From Marinomonas foliarum (GTDB lineage Bacteria; Pseudomonadota; Gammaproteobacteria; Pseudomonadales; Marinomonadaceae), in the NCBI RefSeq assembly GCF_003337275.1, contig NZ_QPJQ01000027.1:1-63520 (forward strand): a DNA stretch of 63,520 nt, read 5' to 3'. Both the position numbers and the translations under genes were made by a program. Below, one piece after another: positions 16,961-25,834 of the stretch. Every line of letters starts with the position of its first letter. The first letter of the stretch is position 1. The notes beneath the pieces are model-generated. The model did not search any database. It saw only the letters and a list, made by a program, of their open reading frames with translations, and was not told the origin of the DNA.

Positions 16961-18334
16961 TTAATCCAGATAATCGACTCGGTTTAAGCCGTACTTTTGC
17001 ATTTTTTGGTTAAGAGTTCTTCGTGGGAGTTGAAGTTGCTCTAAGACCAGTTGAATATTGCCTTTTTGCTGTCGAATGCTGGCTTCGATTAAGCTGCGTT
17101 CAAACTCTTGGACTTTGACGCTTAAGGGTAATGGAGTAATGGTGTCTATGTCGTCTTGCGCCTGATACCCCGCAAGTATTTTAGCGATACTTGTGTTGGG
17201 TTCTAAGGTATAGCGTAGGGCGACGTTTCTTAGTTCCCGAACGTTGCCGGGCCACCCATAGACGGTGAGTGTTTCATGGTCTATTGGGCTTAATGGCTTG
17301 AAATCTCCACCACGTTCTTTTACCGCAATCCGGCAGAAATGCTCGAAAAGTAGGGGGATGTCTGTTCCCCTGTTACGTAAGTCTGGTAGGTGGATTTGAG
17401 AGACGTTGAGTCGAAAAAATAAGTCTTGGCGGAAATTTTCGAGTGTTTGTAAATCGTTTTTGGCAGCAGCAACCACTCTGAGGTCTATTTGTATTGTGTT
17501 GTTACTGCCGATGCGCTCTAGCTGGTTCTCTTGTAGTACGCGTAATAGCTTTATTTGCATTGCTAGAGGCATGCTTTCTATCTCATCTAGAAAGAGAGTG
17601 CCGCCACTGGCGTGCTCCAGCTTACCAACTCGTTGCTTATTGGCACTGGTGAATGCTCCGGCTTCATGACCAAATAACTCACTCTCGAAGAGGTCGGCAG
17701 GGATAGCTGCACAGTTTATGGCGACGAAAGGGTGTTTACTCCTAGGACTGCAATCGTGCAGCGCTTTGGCGACTAGCTCCTTTCCGCAGCCAGTTTTCCC
17801 GTACACAATGACGTGAGTATCCATGCTTGCAAAAGTACGGATTTGTTGTCTCACACGAATGATTTGCTCATTTTGTCCGATAATGGTTTCTTCCAAACCA
17901 TGTAATTCGCCTAAATATTGAGATTGGTTAGCATGCTGCTGCTGAACATTCCTCAGCTGAATGGCTTTCTCAACGGTTTGTAATAATCTATTAGGATCAA
18001 AGGGCTTTTCGAGGAAATCAAACGCGCCATCACGCAAAGCATTGACGGCTGTGTCTACATCCCCATGGCCTGTAATGAGAATAAAAGGTAATTCATGTTC
18101 CTGCGCAAGGCAGTTACTCATTAGCGTTAGCCCATCGATGGGTGTCATTCGAATATCGCTGACAATGATACAAGGCAAGCCAATGCTAAAGTGATCGATT
18201 AAGTCTTGAGCATTTTGGAATTCTCGTACTTTGTAGTTGGATAAACGCAACCATTGGGCAGTGGTCGAACGTACAATGTCGTCATCATCAAGCAGCCAAA
18301 TTTCAATGTGATTACTAGTGTTATTATTTTCCAT
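16961..18334 (-). CDS. dctD: sigma-54-dependent response regulator (DctD type)
   Basis: An enhancer-binding activator of sigma-54 promoters. The receiver domain (about 1-125) has an acidic pocket LDDDD and the phosphoacceptor Asp in VSDIRM near residue 60. The AAA+ domain (about 150-375) has Walker A GKTGCGKE near 180 and the sigma-54 contact loop GAFTSA intact near 225. A Fis-type HTH (LEQLQLPRRTLNQKMQKYGL) ends the protein. In DctBD systems this regulator activates C4-dicarboxylate uptake. The gene starts 1 nt after the dctB stop, so the two are co-transcribed and co-translated. No TRAP or Dct transporter gene is in the window, so the real target is not shown. Confidence 0.9.
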   Translation of the reverse strand: MENNNTSNHIEIWLLDDDDIVRSTTAQWLRLSNYKVREFQNAQDLIDHFSIGLPCIIVSDIRMTPIDGLTLMSNCLAQEHELPFILITGHGDVDTAVNALRDGAFDFLEKPFDPNRLLQTVEKAIQLRNVQQQHANQSQYLGELHGLEETIIGQNEQIIRVRQQIRTFASMDTHVIVYGKTGCGKELVAKALHDCSPRSKHPFVAINCAAIPADLFESELFGHEAGAFTSANKQRVGKLEHASGGTLFLDEIESMPLAMQIKLLRVLQENQLERIGSNNTIQIDLRVVAAAKNDLQTLENFRQDLFFRLNVSQIHLPDLRNRGTDIPLLFEHFCRIAVKERGGDFKPLSPIDHETLTVYGWPGNVRELRNVALRYTLEPNTSIAKILAGYQAQDDIDTITPLPLSVKVQEFERSLIEASIRQQKGNIQLVLEQLQLPRRTLNQKMQKYGLNRVDYLD

Positions 18335-18335
18335 G

Positions 18336-20417
18336 TTAGGCCTTTAATAGGGTTAATCTGAAGACTAGTTGGGCTGCTGAGTTATGGCTTGCCTTTAGTA
18401 CTCCATTCATGTCTTTCGCAAGGTTAGCGCTAATGGCAAGACCAAGCCCTAATCCTTTGCCGATGGGCTTAGTCGTAAAAAATGGTTCAAAGATATGCGC
18501 TAATTGTGTTTTATCAATGCCTGGCCCATTGTCTTGATAATTGATGCTGATGTAGCCATCATTCTCTTGTAATGCAATTTGAATTCTTGGAGGGACCTTT
18601 AGTTCGTTGCAAGCTTGAACGGAGTTACTAATGAGGTTGGCAAAAATACGCTCAAGCCTTGTTGGTTCAGCAATAACCCTGTCTAAATCATGCAGTTTTA
18701 TATCCCATTGTACGTCATGAGCATCATCACCAAGGCTTTCTATGGCGCAGTCTATTGCTACTTTAATTGATGTTGGGATTAGCTGTTCAGGTCGTCGATA
18801 CGCGAGGACTTTTAGCTCGCTAGTTAGTTTTTGCATTCGTACTACAAGAGATTCTAGATCAACTAATGTTTTTAATGCCTGTTCGGGCTCTTGCCGTTTT
18901 AAGAGCAATTCCGTGCTGTAGGCAAGTGTTCTGATGCCGGTAAGCGGTTGGTTCAGCTCGTGGGCAATGGCAGTAGACATTTGGCCTATGGCGGCGAGCT
19001 TTTCGGTTCTTAATAATTCTTGCTGTGCAACTTCTAGGGCTTTTGTTCGCTCTAGAACGCGCTCCTCTAGGCGGGTATTGGCTTCTAACAAATTCAACTC
19101 GGCTTTTTTTCGTTTACTGATGTCTATTAATGTTACTAAGTAGCCTTGGGAGTCACTCCACTCAAGTGACGAAACAGATAATAGGGCGGGGAAAAGTTGT
19201 CCATTGTCTTTTTGTAATACCGCCTCTTGTCCAAGTACATTAGTGGACAGAACCGTACCTGTTGATTCTGCTTCTTGTAGAGACTGAACAAAAGCAAGTG
19301 CGACCTGGTTTTCAGGGCAATTCGGTAAAAATTCCAGCAGGTAGCGGCCGTTGAGTTGTGCACTTTTACCAAGATAGCGTAGCCCCATAGGGTTTACAAA
19401 AGAGATTTCACCGCTTTTGGTTAGCTGTAAAAGCCCTACGTGCGTGTTTTCTATCAGTACGCGCTGGCGTAAAGCACTGTCTGCAATGAGAATTTCATTT
19501 TCGAGTTTCGAGGCTATCTTTAAAGCGCGTTCTCTTCGATATAGCCAGAAAAGAAAGATTAAGGCGAAGATCCCCAGGCTGATAAAAGCAATGTTCTGCG
19601 CTTTCTTTTGGATGATTTTTAGGTTCGATAAATAGTGAATTTGCCATTTGAGATCGTCTAGAGTGACATTTTGCAATAAGTAACTCTCATCGTTTAAATG
19701 GTATAGCTTGGAGCGAGTGTTATTCAAAAACTGAACATTACTGTAGTTGCTTAGCCAGTCGCTAATTAACAATCTATTAAGTTTGCTGGCTAAAAAAATC
19801 AGGCTGTTTTGATCTGTCATCACAACTAGATCATCAGATAAGTTCCATCGCTCAATTAAATCACCCATATTAATGCGTACGACAACGGCTCCAGCTAATC
19901 CTGAAGCGGTATAAACCGGTGCCATAACAATATGTGCGGATTTAGACAGTTCAGCGCTGTAGCCAGATACCAAAATGTATTCCCCTTGCTGGTCTTTTAA
20001 GACATTGCTGAGATTTTGCTTGTCGAAATAATCGTCCAAATTGAAATGAGGGGATTGTTCACTTGAGACAAGCAGATCTCCTTGTGAGGAAAGAATAAAC
20101 CAATCTTGTGTTTTCGATACGTGAGTAAGGTCTTCTAGCTGTCGTTGCATTTGCAGGGTTAACGCTGTGTCTTTAGGGTTATTCATAAAGGCCAATAGCG
20201 TTGGATTGTCTGCGAGAGCGTAGGGGAGAATATGGTAGCCTTTTAGTTCATTGCGTAATTCGATTACGTAATCGAGCAGCTGATCTTGGCCCTCTGAATG
20301 TTTGTTAATGATGAGTGCCTGGTAGGCGATGGTGTTTACACCAAAGAAAAGCAGAGTCAGGATTACACAACCAAGAGAAAGAAAAAAAAGACGATGTTTG
20401 CGAAATTGTGAAATCAA
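18336..20417 (-). CDS. dctB: sensor histidine kinase (DctB type)
   Basis: The membrane sensor partner of DctD. TM1 is at about 10-30 and TM2 at about 275-295, flanking a large periplasmic double-PDC/Cache-like sensor. A PAS domain follows (about 315-435, ending LVTLIDISKRKKAEL), then a coiled coil. The dimerisation/phosphoacceptor helix is GQMSTAIAHELNQPLTG with His near residue 485, and the ATPase domain has NLISNSVQA, DNGPGID and GKGLGLGLAIS. The 693-aa length is a little longer than classic DctB (about 600), mainly because of the PAS insert. The signal is probably an organic acid by family; this is not proven by sequence. It precedes dctD by 1 nt. Confidence 0.9.
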   Translation of the reverse strand: MISQFRKHRLFFLSLGCVILTLLFFGVNTIAYQALIINKHSEGQDQLLDYVIELRNELKGYHILPYALADNPTLLAFMNNPKDTALTLQMQRQLEDLTHVSKTQDWFILSSQGDLLVSSEQSPHFNLDDYFDKQNLSNVLKDQQGEYILVSGYSAELSKSAHIVMAPVYTASGLAGAVVVRINMGDLIERWNLSDDLVVMTDQNSLIFLASKLNRLLISDWLSNYSNVQFLNNTRSKLYHLNDESYLLQNVTLDDLKWQIHYLSNLKIIQKKAQNIAFISLGIFALIFLFWLYRRERALKIASKLENEILIADSALRQRVLIENTHVGLLQLTKSGEISFVNPMGLRYLGKSAQLNGRYLLEFLPNCPENQVALAFVQSLQEAESTGTVLSTNVLGQEAVLQKDNGQLFPALLSVSSLEWSDSQGYLVTLIDISKRKKAELNLLEANTRLEERVLERTKALEVAQQELLRTEKLAAIGQMSTAIAHELNQPLTGIRTLAYSTELLLKRQEPEQALKTLVDLESLVVRMQKLTSELKVLAYRRPEQLIPTSIKVAIDCAIESLGDDAHDVQWDIKLHDLDRVIAEPTRLERIFANLISNSVQACNELKVPPRIQIALQENDGYISINYQDNGPGIDKTQLAHIFEPFFTTKPIGKGLGLGLAISANLAKDMNGVLKASHNSAAQLVFRLTLLKA

Positions 20418-20498
20418 GGGTGTCTCGCTGGCCTATTATGCTGGGAGACCTAATTACATACAGGCTAAAATGTTCGCCGAGAGAAAGGTCTCGCTTTA

Positions 20499-21449
20499 TT
20501 AGATAAGATTAAAGCTGCGTAGCAAAGTAACGCCAATGCTTGTACTAATCAAGGAGGCAATGGTTGTAATCACAATGATGTTTGCGGCGAGAGTGGAGTT
20601 GCCCTTCATTGCCCTGACCATAATATAGCTTGCTGAAGCGGTTGGAGCGGACGACATTAGGAATAATACACCGAGTTCCATGCCGCGATAACCTAGCAAA
20701 TACCCACCAAAGGTAAGTGCAAACGGAATGAAGATAAGTTTACCAACAGACGCGAGTATAGCACCAAACATACCGTTCTTTAATGATTTAAAACTCAATG
20801 ATGCGCCAGCACAAAGTAGTGCTAATGGGAGAGTCATCTGAGCAAAATAACTGCCTGTTTTATAAAGTGTAGAGGGGAGTGTTAAGCCTGATAATGAGCT
20901 AATAAAGGCCGCTACAATGGCGATAATCAAAGGGTTTTTTGCGATACCTTTAATGATTCCCATCAAACTAGGGTTTTTGCCTAATGCTCGGCTTAATCCA
21001 ATCACCGATAAAACATTAAACAATATGGTGACGCCACCTAAGTAAACTGCCGCAACAGAGAAAACTTCATTGCCGTATGCGTTTACGCAATAGGCTAAAC
21101 CGATAATCCCCATGTTGGAGCGAAAGGCGCCTTGAACTAGTACGACACGCTCGGCCTTATCTACTATCCAAAACGACATAAACAGCTCTAAAGCTATGTA
21201 AGTAATAGTGACAGCGAGCATAGCAAATATCACTAATGACAAATCTGTGTCTTGGTTGATATTTGATTTAGATATGCTAATAAAGAGTAGAGCAGGAAGG
21301 GTGACGTTGAACACTAACTTAGATGCAATATCAACGAAGTTATCATTGATAAGACGAATTCGGTGTAGCAGAACTCCAAGAGCCAATATTAAGAATATTG
21401 GCATTGTAATGGAGAATGAAAAAACCAATACGTCTAAAAAGTTGTCCAA
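20499..21449 (-). CDS. AEC family transporter (auxin efflux carrier-like permease)
   Basis: An integral inner-membrane permease of 316 aa with about ten membrane segments in two five-helix halves (first half about 10-150, second about 165-315), as expected for the AEC/bile-arsenite-riboflavin superfamily. Typical pieces are PIFLILALGVLLHR at the start, GAFRSNMGIIGLAYCV in the middle and FLMSSAPTASASYIMVRAM near the end. Bacterial members move malate, malonate or other organic anions; the substrate here is unknown. It begins 21 nt after the response-regulator stop, so it may be the third gene of a BaeS/BaeR-like operon, and it lies 81 nt before dctB. Confidence 0.88.
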   Translation of the reverse strand: MDNFLDVLVFSFSITMPIFLILALGVLLHRIRLINDNFVDIASKLVFNVTLPALLFISISKSNINQDTDLSLVIFAMLAVTITYIALELFMSFWIVDKAERVVLVQGAFRSNMGIIGLAYCVNAYGNEVFSVAAVYLGGVTILFNVLSVIGLSRALGKNPSLMGIIKGIAKNPLIIAIVAAFISSLSGLTLPSTLYKTGSYFAQMTLPLALLCAGASLSFKSLKNGMFGAILASVGKLIFIPFALTFGGYLLGYRGMELGVLFLMSSAPTASASYIMVRAMKGNSTLAANIIVITTIASLISTSIGVTLLRSFNLI

Positions 21450-21470
21450 CGCCTGTTCCTTAGGTGGATA

Positions 21471-22151
21471 TTATTGGTCGTTGTTTTCGAAACGGTAACC
21501 TGCACCATATACGGAATGAATAACGTTCAATTCAGGTGCTACGGCAGAGATTTTCTTACGAAGCTTTTTGATATGGCTATCAATCGTACGGTCACTTACA
21601 ACACGGCTATCTGCGTAAATGCTCTTCATTATAAGATCACGACCGAATACACGACCTGGCTCTTTGATTAGTAGTTGAAGCAACTGGAATTCAACGGTAG
21701 TCAGATCAATCAGTTCACCTTTGTAAGTAGCACGTAGGCGATCAACGTCTAGGTCAAAGCCATCGGTTCTTGGTGATTCAGCTTGGTCTAGTTCAACACG
21801 ACGAAGGTTGGCTTTAACGCGAGCAACGATCTCGCGAGGGCTGAATGGCTTGCAAACATAATCGTCTGCGCCCATTTCTAAGCCAATTAGGCGGTCGATT
21901 TCTTCTGCTTTTGCAGTAACCATGATGATTGGCACACCGCTAAATTGACGAACTTGTTTGCAAATTTCAACGCCATCTAATCCTGGTAGCATTAGATCGA
22001 GCAAAATAATATCGACAGCATTGTTTTTAATGTAATTTACCGCAATGTCACCACGATCAAGATGATGGTGCTCATAACCAGCTTGCTCTAGGTATGCACT
22101 CATTAACTCTGCTAATTTTGGTTCGTCTTCAATAATCAGTACTTTGCTCAT
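21471..22151 (-). CDS. OmpR-family response regulator (BaeR-like)
   Basis: A two-component DNA-binding regulator of 226 aa. The receiver domain (about 1-118) has acidic residues in IIEDEPKL, the phosphoacceptor Asp in ILLDLMLPGLDG near 52, Thr in MVTAKAEE and Lys in YVCKPFSPRE. A winged-helix effector domain occupies about 130-225 (TTVEFQLLQLLIKEPGRVF ... DSHIKKLRKK ... VYGAGYRF). Overall it is closest to BaeR. It lies 18 nt downstream of its cognate kinase and is followed by the AEC permease, so envelope-stress or efflux-type control is a family-based guess. The target genes are not evident. Confidence 0.9.
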   Translation of the reverse strand: MSKVLIIEDEPKLAELMSAYLEQAGYEHHHLDRGDIAVNYIKNNAVDIILLDLMLPGLDGVEICKQVRQFSGVPIIMVTAKAEEIDRLIGLEMGADDYVCKPFSPREIVARVKANLRRVELDQAESPRTDGFDLDVDRLRATYKGELIDLTTVEFQLLQLLIKEPGRVFGRDLIMKSIYADSRVVSDRTIDSHIKKLRKKISAVAPELNVIHSVYGAGYRFENNDQ

Positions 22152-22169
22152 AATATTATTCGTTCCATA

Positions 22170-23576
22170 TTAATTTAAAGGAAATTCTATTTTTATTCCT
22201 AAACCACCATCAGGGGAATGATATGCACCAATAGTGCCTTGGTGTCCATCTACAATGTTAGAGCATATAGCGAGACCTAAGCCTCGGCCACCTGTTGCTC
22301 TGTTTCGTGAGTTTTCAACACGGAAAAACTGCTCGAAAATTTTGTTTTTATCCTCATCGCTTACTCCAGGCGCTGAGTCCTCGAATAGGATGATTGCTTT
22401 TTTATTTACTCTTTTTAGTTTTACTGTCAAGGTCCCTGGAGCATTTGTGTATTTTAATGAGTTATTCATCAGGTTCGAAAACAATTGATGCAACCTATCT
22501 GAGTCACCATTCATAACAATAGGTTTTTTCTGAGAATATTCAAATATCAAATCCAATCCAGCTTCATTAAAAGGAAGCGTCATAGATTGAACAGTTTGTT
22601 CAATAATGTCATTAACTAAAATATCATCCATGTTGTAGCTTAAGCTTCCAACATCATGCATTGATAATTGGTTTAAGTCATCAATCAGGCGAGCAATGTG
22701 CAATGTTTCTTGCTGTAGCGACGCAAGACTGTCAGGTGTTACCTTGATAATACCATCCTGCATAGCTTCAATTTCTCCACGTAGAATAGCGACAGGTGTT
22801 CGTAGCTCATGGGCTGTATCTGCTACCCAGCGCTTACGGGCTTCCCTTGTATTCTCTAAGGTGCAGGCCAAGTTATTAAAATCGCAACTTAGGCTTGCTA
22901 GTTCATCAGACCCATTTACGGTAATACGTGTTTCGAATTTACCTGCCGCTAGTTTTTTGGTCGCTCTTTGCATAGAGGTAATCGGACGACTTAGCCATTG
23001 AGCTAAAGGCCACGTTAATAACGCTGCGATGGCTAGCATGAAAGCTGATATCAAGAGAAAGGCTTCGCCTTGTTGCCTAACAAAACGTAATGTTTGATCT
23101 TGCACCAATTCACGAATAGAGCGGAGACCGACATAACCAACCACTTTTTTGTTCACTTTCACTGCATGAGTTTCTGCGTCTGTAAACCTAACCTTGCCGA
23201 TAATAGGCTTTTGCTGATCGTCGAACAGTAAAAAACGCTGGCGGTAATATTGTGATGGATAAATTAAATCTAGATTAGGCGTGCTAGGAGGTGGTACTAA
23301 GTCTCGAAGGTTTTCAAGTTTTGCTTGGTGCCATTCACTTTCCATACGGCTCTCTTGGACCAAAAAATACCAATCATCGTAATAGATATAAAGGTTGGCT
23401 GTTCTATTTGCCATTTGCTCAAGAAAGTCGCGATCACGTTCTGTTGCATAGGATACGAAGCCTCTATCAAAGCTCCATTGGAATACTTGCCACATAGAAA
23501 CTATTAGCAATACGTTACTTAAAACAAAAACTGCAAACAATTTATGGCGAATTTTTAACCCTTTTGTCATGGTCAT
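22170..23576 (-). CDS. sensor histidine kinase (BaeS-like)
   Basis: A 468-aa inner-membrane kinase. TM1 is at about 10-30 and TM2 at about 165-190, with a CHASE4-like periplasmic domain between (DFLEQMANRTANLYIYYDDWYF-type start). A HAMP domain (about 190-240) follows. The phosphoacceptor helix is WVADTAHELRTPVAILRGEIE with His near 257, and the ATPase domain ends with GGRGLGLAICSNIVDGHQG. The H-box region is very BaeS-like. It heads a minus-strand unit: kinase, regulator (18 nt gap), AEC permease (21 nt gap). The signal is unknown. Confidence 0.9.
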   Translation of the reverse strand: MTMTKGLKIRHKLFAVFVLSNVLLIVSMWQVFQWSFDRGFVSYATERDRDFLEQMANRTANLYIYYDDWYFLVQESRMESEWHQAKLENLRDLVPPPSTPNLDLIYPSQYYRQRFLLFDDQQKPIIGKVRFTDAETHAVKVNKKVVGYVGLRSIRELVQDQTLRFVRQQGEAFLLISAFMLAIAALLTWPLAQWLSRPITSMQRATKKLAAGKFETRITVNGSDELASLSCDFNNLACTLENTREARKRWVADTAHELRTPVAILRGEIEAMQDGIIKVTPDSLASLQQETLHIARLIDDLNQLSMHDVGSLSYNMDDILVNDIIEQTVQSMTLPFNEAGLDLIFEYSQKKPIVMNGDSDRLHQLFSNLMNNSLKYTNAPGTLTVKLKRVNKKAIILFEDSAPGVSDEDKNKIFEQFFRVENSRNRATGGRGLGLAICSNIVDGHQGTIGAYHSPDGGLGIKIEFPLN

Positions 23577-23805
23577 AGTTGGGCTTGAAATCCTATAGTG
23601 TGCATTGTTAAAAATAATGGTGCTGTGCGGTTGATTGTCATTGAGCTACTGTTAAAGAGTTTCATTTAAGGTGTTGGTTTATTAGTCATTCTAATGGTCT
23701 ATTTACTATACTGTTTTATTAGGAAAGCTGGCTACTTGATTGGAGTGTAAATAATGAGGATTTCCTTTAAAATAGCGCACTATTTTTAGTTTTTTGAGCT
23801 ATTTC

Positions 23806-24705
23806 ATGATTAATTTCTTCGTTTTTAGAGGTGTGCTCTCATTTATTTTGATTGTACTGAACACCTTACTTTGCTTTGTTCCGGTGATAATATTAGCGCT
23901 CTGTAAGTGGCTATTACCCTTCACGAAGGTGCGTGCATTATTGAATGTCATTCTAGACCGAATTGCTACTTTTTGGATTGGCGTGAATAACATTAATCAG
24001 CGTTGCTTTGGGAAATCAGCAATTGATGTAACGGGTGTGAATGCGTTTGAGAAAAATGAATGGTACATGATCACCGCAAATCACCAATCTTGGGTGGACA
24101 TACTTGTTTTACAGAGACTGTTTAATCGACGAATTCCTTTTATTAAATTCTTTTTAAAGCGTCAGTTAATTTGGGTACCTTTTATTGGTTTAGCTTGGTG
24201 GGCTTTAGAATTTCCTTTTATGAAACGCTATAGTCCTGCTCTGTTAAAGAAACGCCCTGAACTCAAGGGAAAAGACATAGAAGTAACTAAAAAAGCCTGT
24301 GAAAAATTTCAGCATTTCCCTGTGTCGATTATGAACTTTTTAGAGGGGACGCGTTTTACTGTAGAAAAACACCGACAACAGTCTAGCCACTATCAGCATC
24401 TTCTTACGCCTAAGGCCGGAGGTTTGTCTTTTGCACTGAATGCTATGAATGGAAAGCTGCATCAATTGATCGACGTTACCATTGTTTATCCGGAGGGCAT
24501 TCCAAGCTTTTTTGACTACCTATGTGGGAAAATATCGAAGATTAAAGTCCATATTCGAGTGATGCCTATTAATGACTCTTTACTTGGTGACTATCAAAAT
24601 GATGCAGAATATAGGGCGTATTTTCAGCAATGGGTGAATGAGCTTTGGAAGGAAAAAGACCGGCAATTTGACGTCATGATGAAAGGAGAGGGCTCTACAA
24701 TTTAA
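23806..24705 (+). CDS. acyltransferase (YihG/PlsC-like)
   Basis: A membrane-associated acyltransferase of the 1-acyl-glycerol-3-phosphate superfamily, similar to E. coli YihG. The N-terminal ~45 residues are hydrophobic. The catalytic NHQSWVD (HX4D) lies near residue 91, the FIKFFLKRQLIWVPFIG segment follows, and the glycerol-binding EGTRFT lies near 180. The ATG at 23806 is chosen; a TTG four codons upstream (23794) is possible but has no better ribosome site. It probably makes or remodels phosphatidic acid with a specific acyl chain. It stands alone, with about 230 bp of featureless sequence upstream. Confidence 0.88.
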   Translation: MINFFVFRGVLSFILIVLNTLLCFVPVIILALCKWLLPFTKVRALLNVILDRIATFWIGVNNINQRCFGKSAIDVTGVNAFEKNEWYMITANHQSWVDILVLQRLFNRRIPFIKFFLKRQLIWVPFIGLAWWALEFPFMKRYSPALLKKRPELKGKDIEVTKKACEKFQHFPVSIMNFLEGTRFTVEKHRQQSSHYQHLLTPKAGGLSFALNAMNGKLHQLIDVTIVYPEGIPSFFDYLCGKISKIKVHIRVMPINDSLLGDYQNDAEYRAYFQQWVNELWKEKDRQFDVMMKGEGSTI

Positions 24706-24860
24706 AGAGCGCTAGAATTAACAGTATTTAAAATTGCGCCTTTGGTCTTTTGCAGAAGTAAGGCTGTTTTTTATTGTATTTATGTTTGGCTAGCAGTTCC
24801 TTCTTTTTGGGCTACACGTTAGAATCTTACTTTTAAGACTGTATAGAATAGGAATATGTA

Positions 24861-25574
24861 ATGGGCAGAGCCTTTCAAAACCGCAAAGAGTCCATGGCAA
24901 AAACGTCTGACCAGAAAGCCAAGGTTTACAGTAAATACGGCCGAGAGATTTATGTTTGCGCAAAATCCGGTGGTATCGACCCCAATGGTAATTTGGCACT
25001 ACGTTCTCTGATTGACCGAGCTAAGAAAGATCAGGTGCCAACGCACGTTATCGATAAAGCGATTGATAAGGCGAAAGGCGGCGGTGGAGAAGACTTTGAT
25101 ACGGCTCGCTACGAAGGTTTTGGTCCTGGTAATACGATGGTTATCGTGGATTGTTTGTCTGATAACCCAAACCGTACTTTTGGTGACGTGCGTACTTGCT
25201 TTAACAAAGTGAAGTGCAAGATTGGTGGGCAGGGTAGCGTGAGTCACATGTTTGACCACAGCGCTATTTTTGTTTTCGCTGGTACGGATGAAGAGGCAGT
25301 ATTAGAAGCCTTAATGATGGCGGATGTTGATGTAACTGATATCGAATTAGAAGACGGTAAAGTGACAGTGTTTGCCCCTCATACAGATTACAGTAAAGCA
25401 AAAACGGCCATTACGGATGCACTTGGCGATATTGAGTTTGAAGTAGATGAAATTCAGTTTGTTGCTCAAAACACCGTAGAAATTCAAGGTGAAGAGTTGG
25501 AACAGTTTGATCGCTTCTTGGATCTGTTGAATGACTTAGACGATGTGCAGCGTGTTTATCATAACGCTGAATAA
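24861..25574 (+). CDS. YebC/PmpR family protein, YeeN-type
   Basis: A 237-aa member of the YebC/TACO1 family. It starts [21 protein letters not shown] and has the family landmarks [51 protein letters not shown] and the acidic C-terminal domain ending [13 protein letters not shown]. The DPNGN insertion and the N-terminus look like the YeeN branch rather than canonical YebC beside ruvC. Family members have been described as transcriptional regulators and, more recently, as ribosome-associated factors that relieve stalling at proline stretches. Which role applies here is not determined. It is monocistronic with a strong terminator. Confidence 0.9.
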   Translation: MGRAFQNRKESMAKTSDQKAKVYSKYGREIYVCAKSGGIDPNGNLALRSLIDRAKKDQVPTHVIDKAIDKAKGGGGEDFDTARYEGFGPGNTMVIVDCLSDNPNRTFGDVRTCFNKVKCKIGGQGSVSHMFDHSAIFVFAGTDEEAVLEALMMADVDVTDIELEDGKVTVFAPHTDYSKAKTAITDALGDIEFEVDEIQFVAQNTVEIQGEELEQFDRFLDLLNDLDDVQRVYHNAE

Positions 25575-25583
25575 TAGAATGAG

Positions 25584-25618
25584 AGGCCTTAGTGATATTT
25601 TCACTAAGGCCTTTTTTT
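25584..25618 (+). terminator. intrinsic terminator after the yebC-type gene
   Basis: AGGCCTTAGTGA pairs with TCACTAAGGCCT around a TATTT loop and is followed by a run of seven T. The perfect 12-bp stem makes this a strong terminator. Confidence 0.92.
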
Positions 25619-25635
25619 ATGTATGTTGATTAAAA

Positions 25636-25830
25636 ATGACCAAGCCAAAACCTCAGTTAAAATCTCCCTGTGTTAATGTCTGTCTTCTCAATGATGAAGA
25701 TGTTTGTGTCGGCTGTTATCGTACCGGTAAAGAAATCAGTCAGTGGGGCAGTATGAATAAAGCCTCTCAGCAGGCTGTGATGAAAAAGGTTCGTGAGCGA
25801 GAGGCTAAAAGCAGTTTTGTTTCTGGCTAA
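25636..25830 (+). CDS. DUF1289 domain-containing small protein
   Basis: A 64-aa protein with the DUF1289 signature: SPCVNVCLLNDEDVCVGCYRTGKEISQWGSM. Its four Cys (C-x3-C ... C-x2-C) are likely to bind a metal or Fe-S cluster. The function is unknown. It is convergent with the glycosyltransferase gene, whose stop lies only 4 nt away, and no terminator is visible between them. Confidence 0.85.
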   Translation: MTKPKPQLKSPCVNVCLLNDEDVCVGCYRTGKEISQWGSMNKASQQAVMKKVREREAKSSFVSG

Positions 25831-25834
25831 CGTG

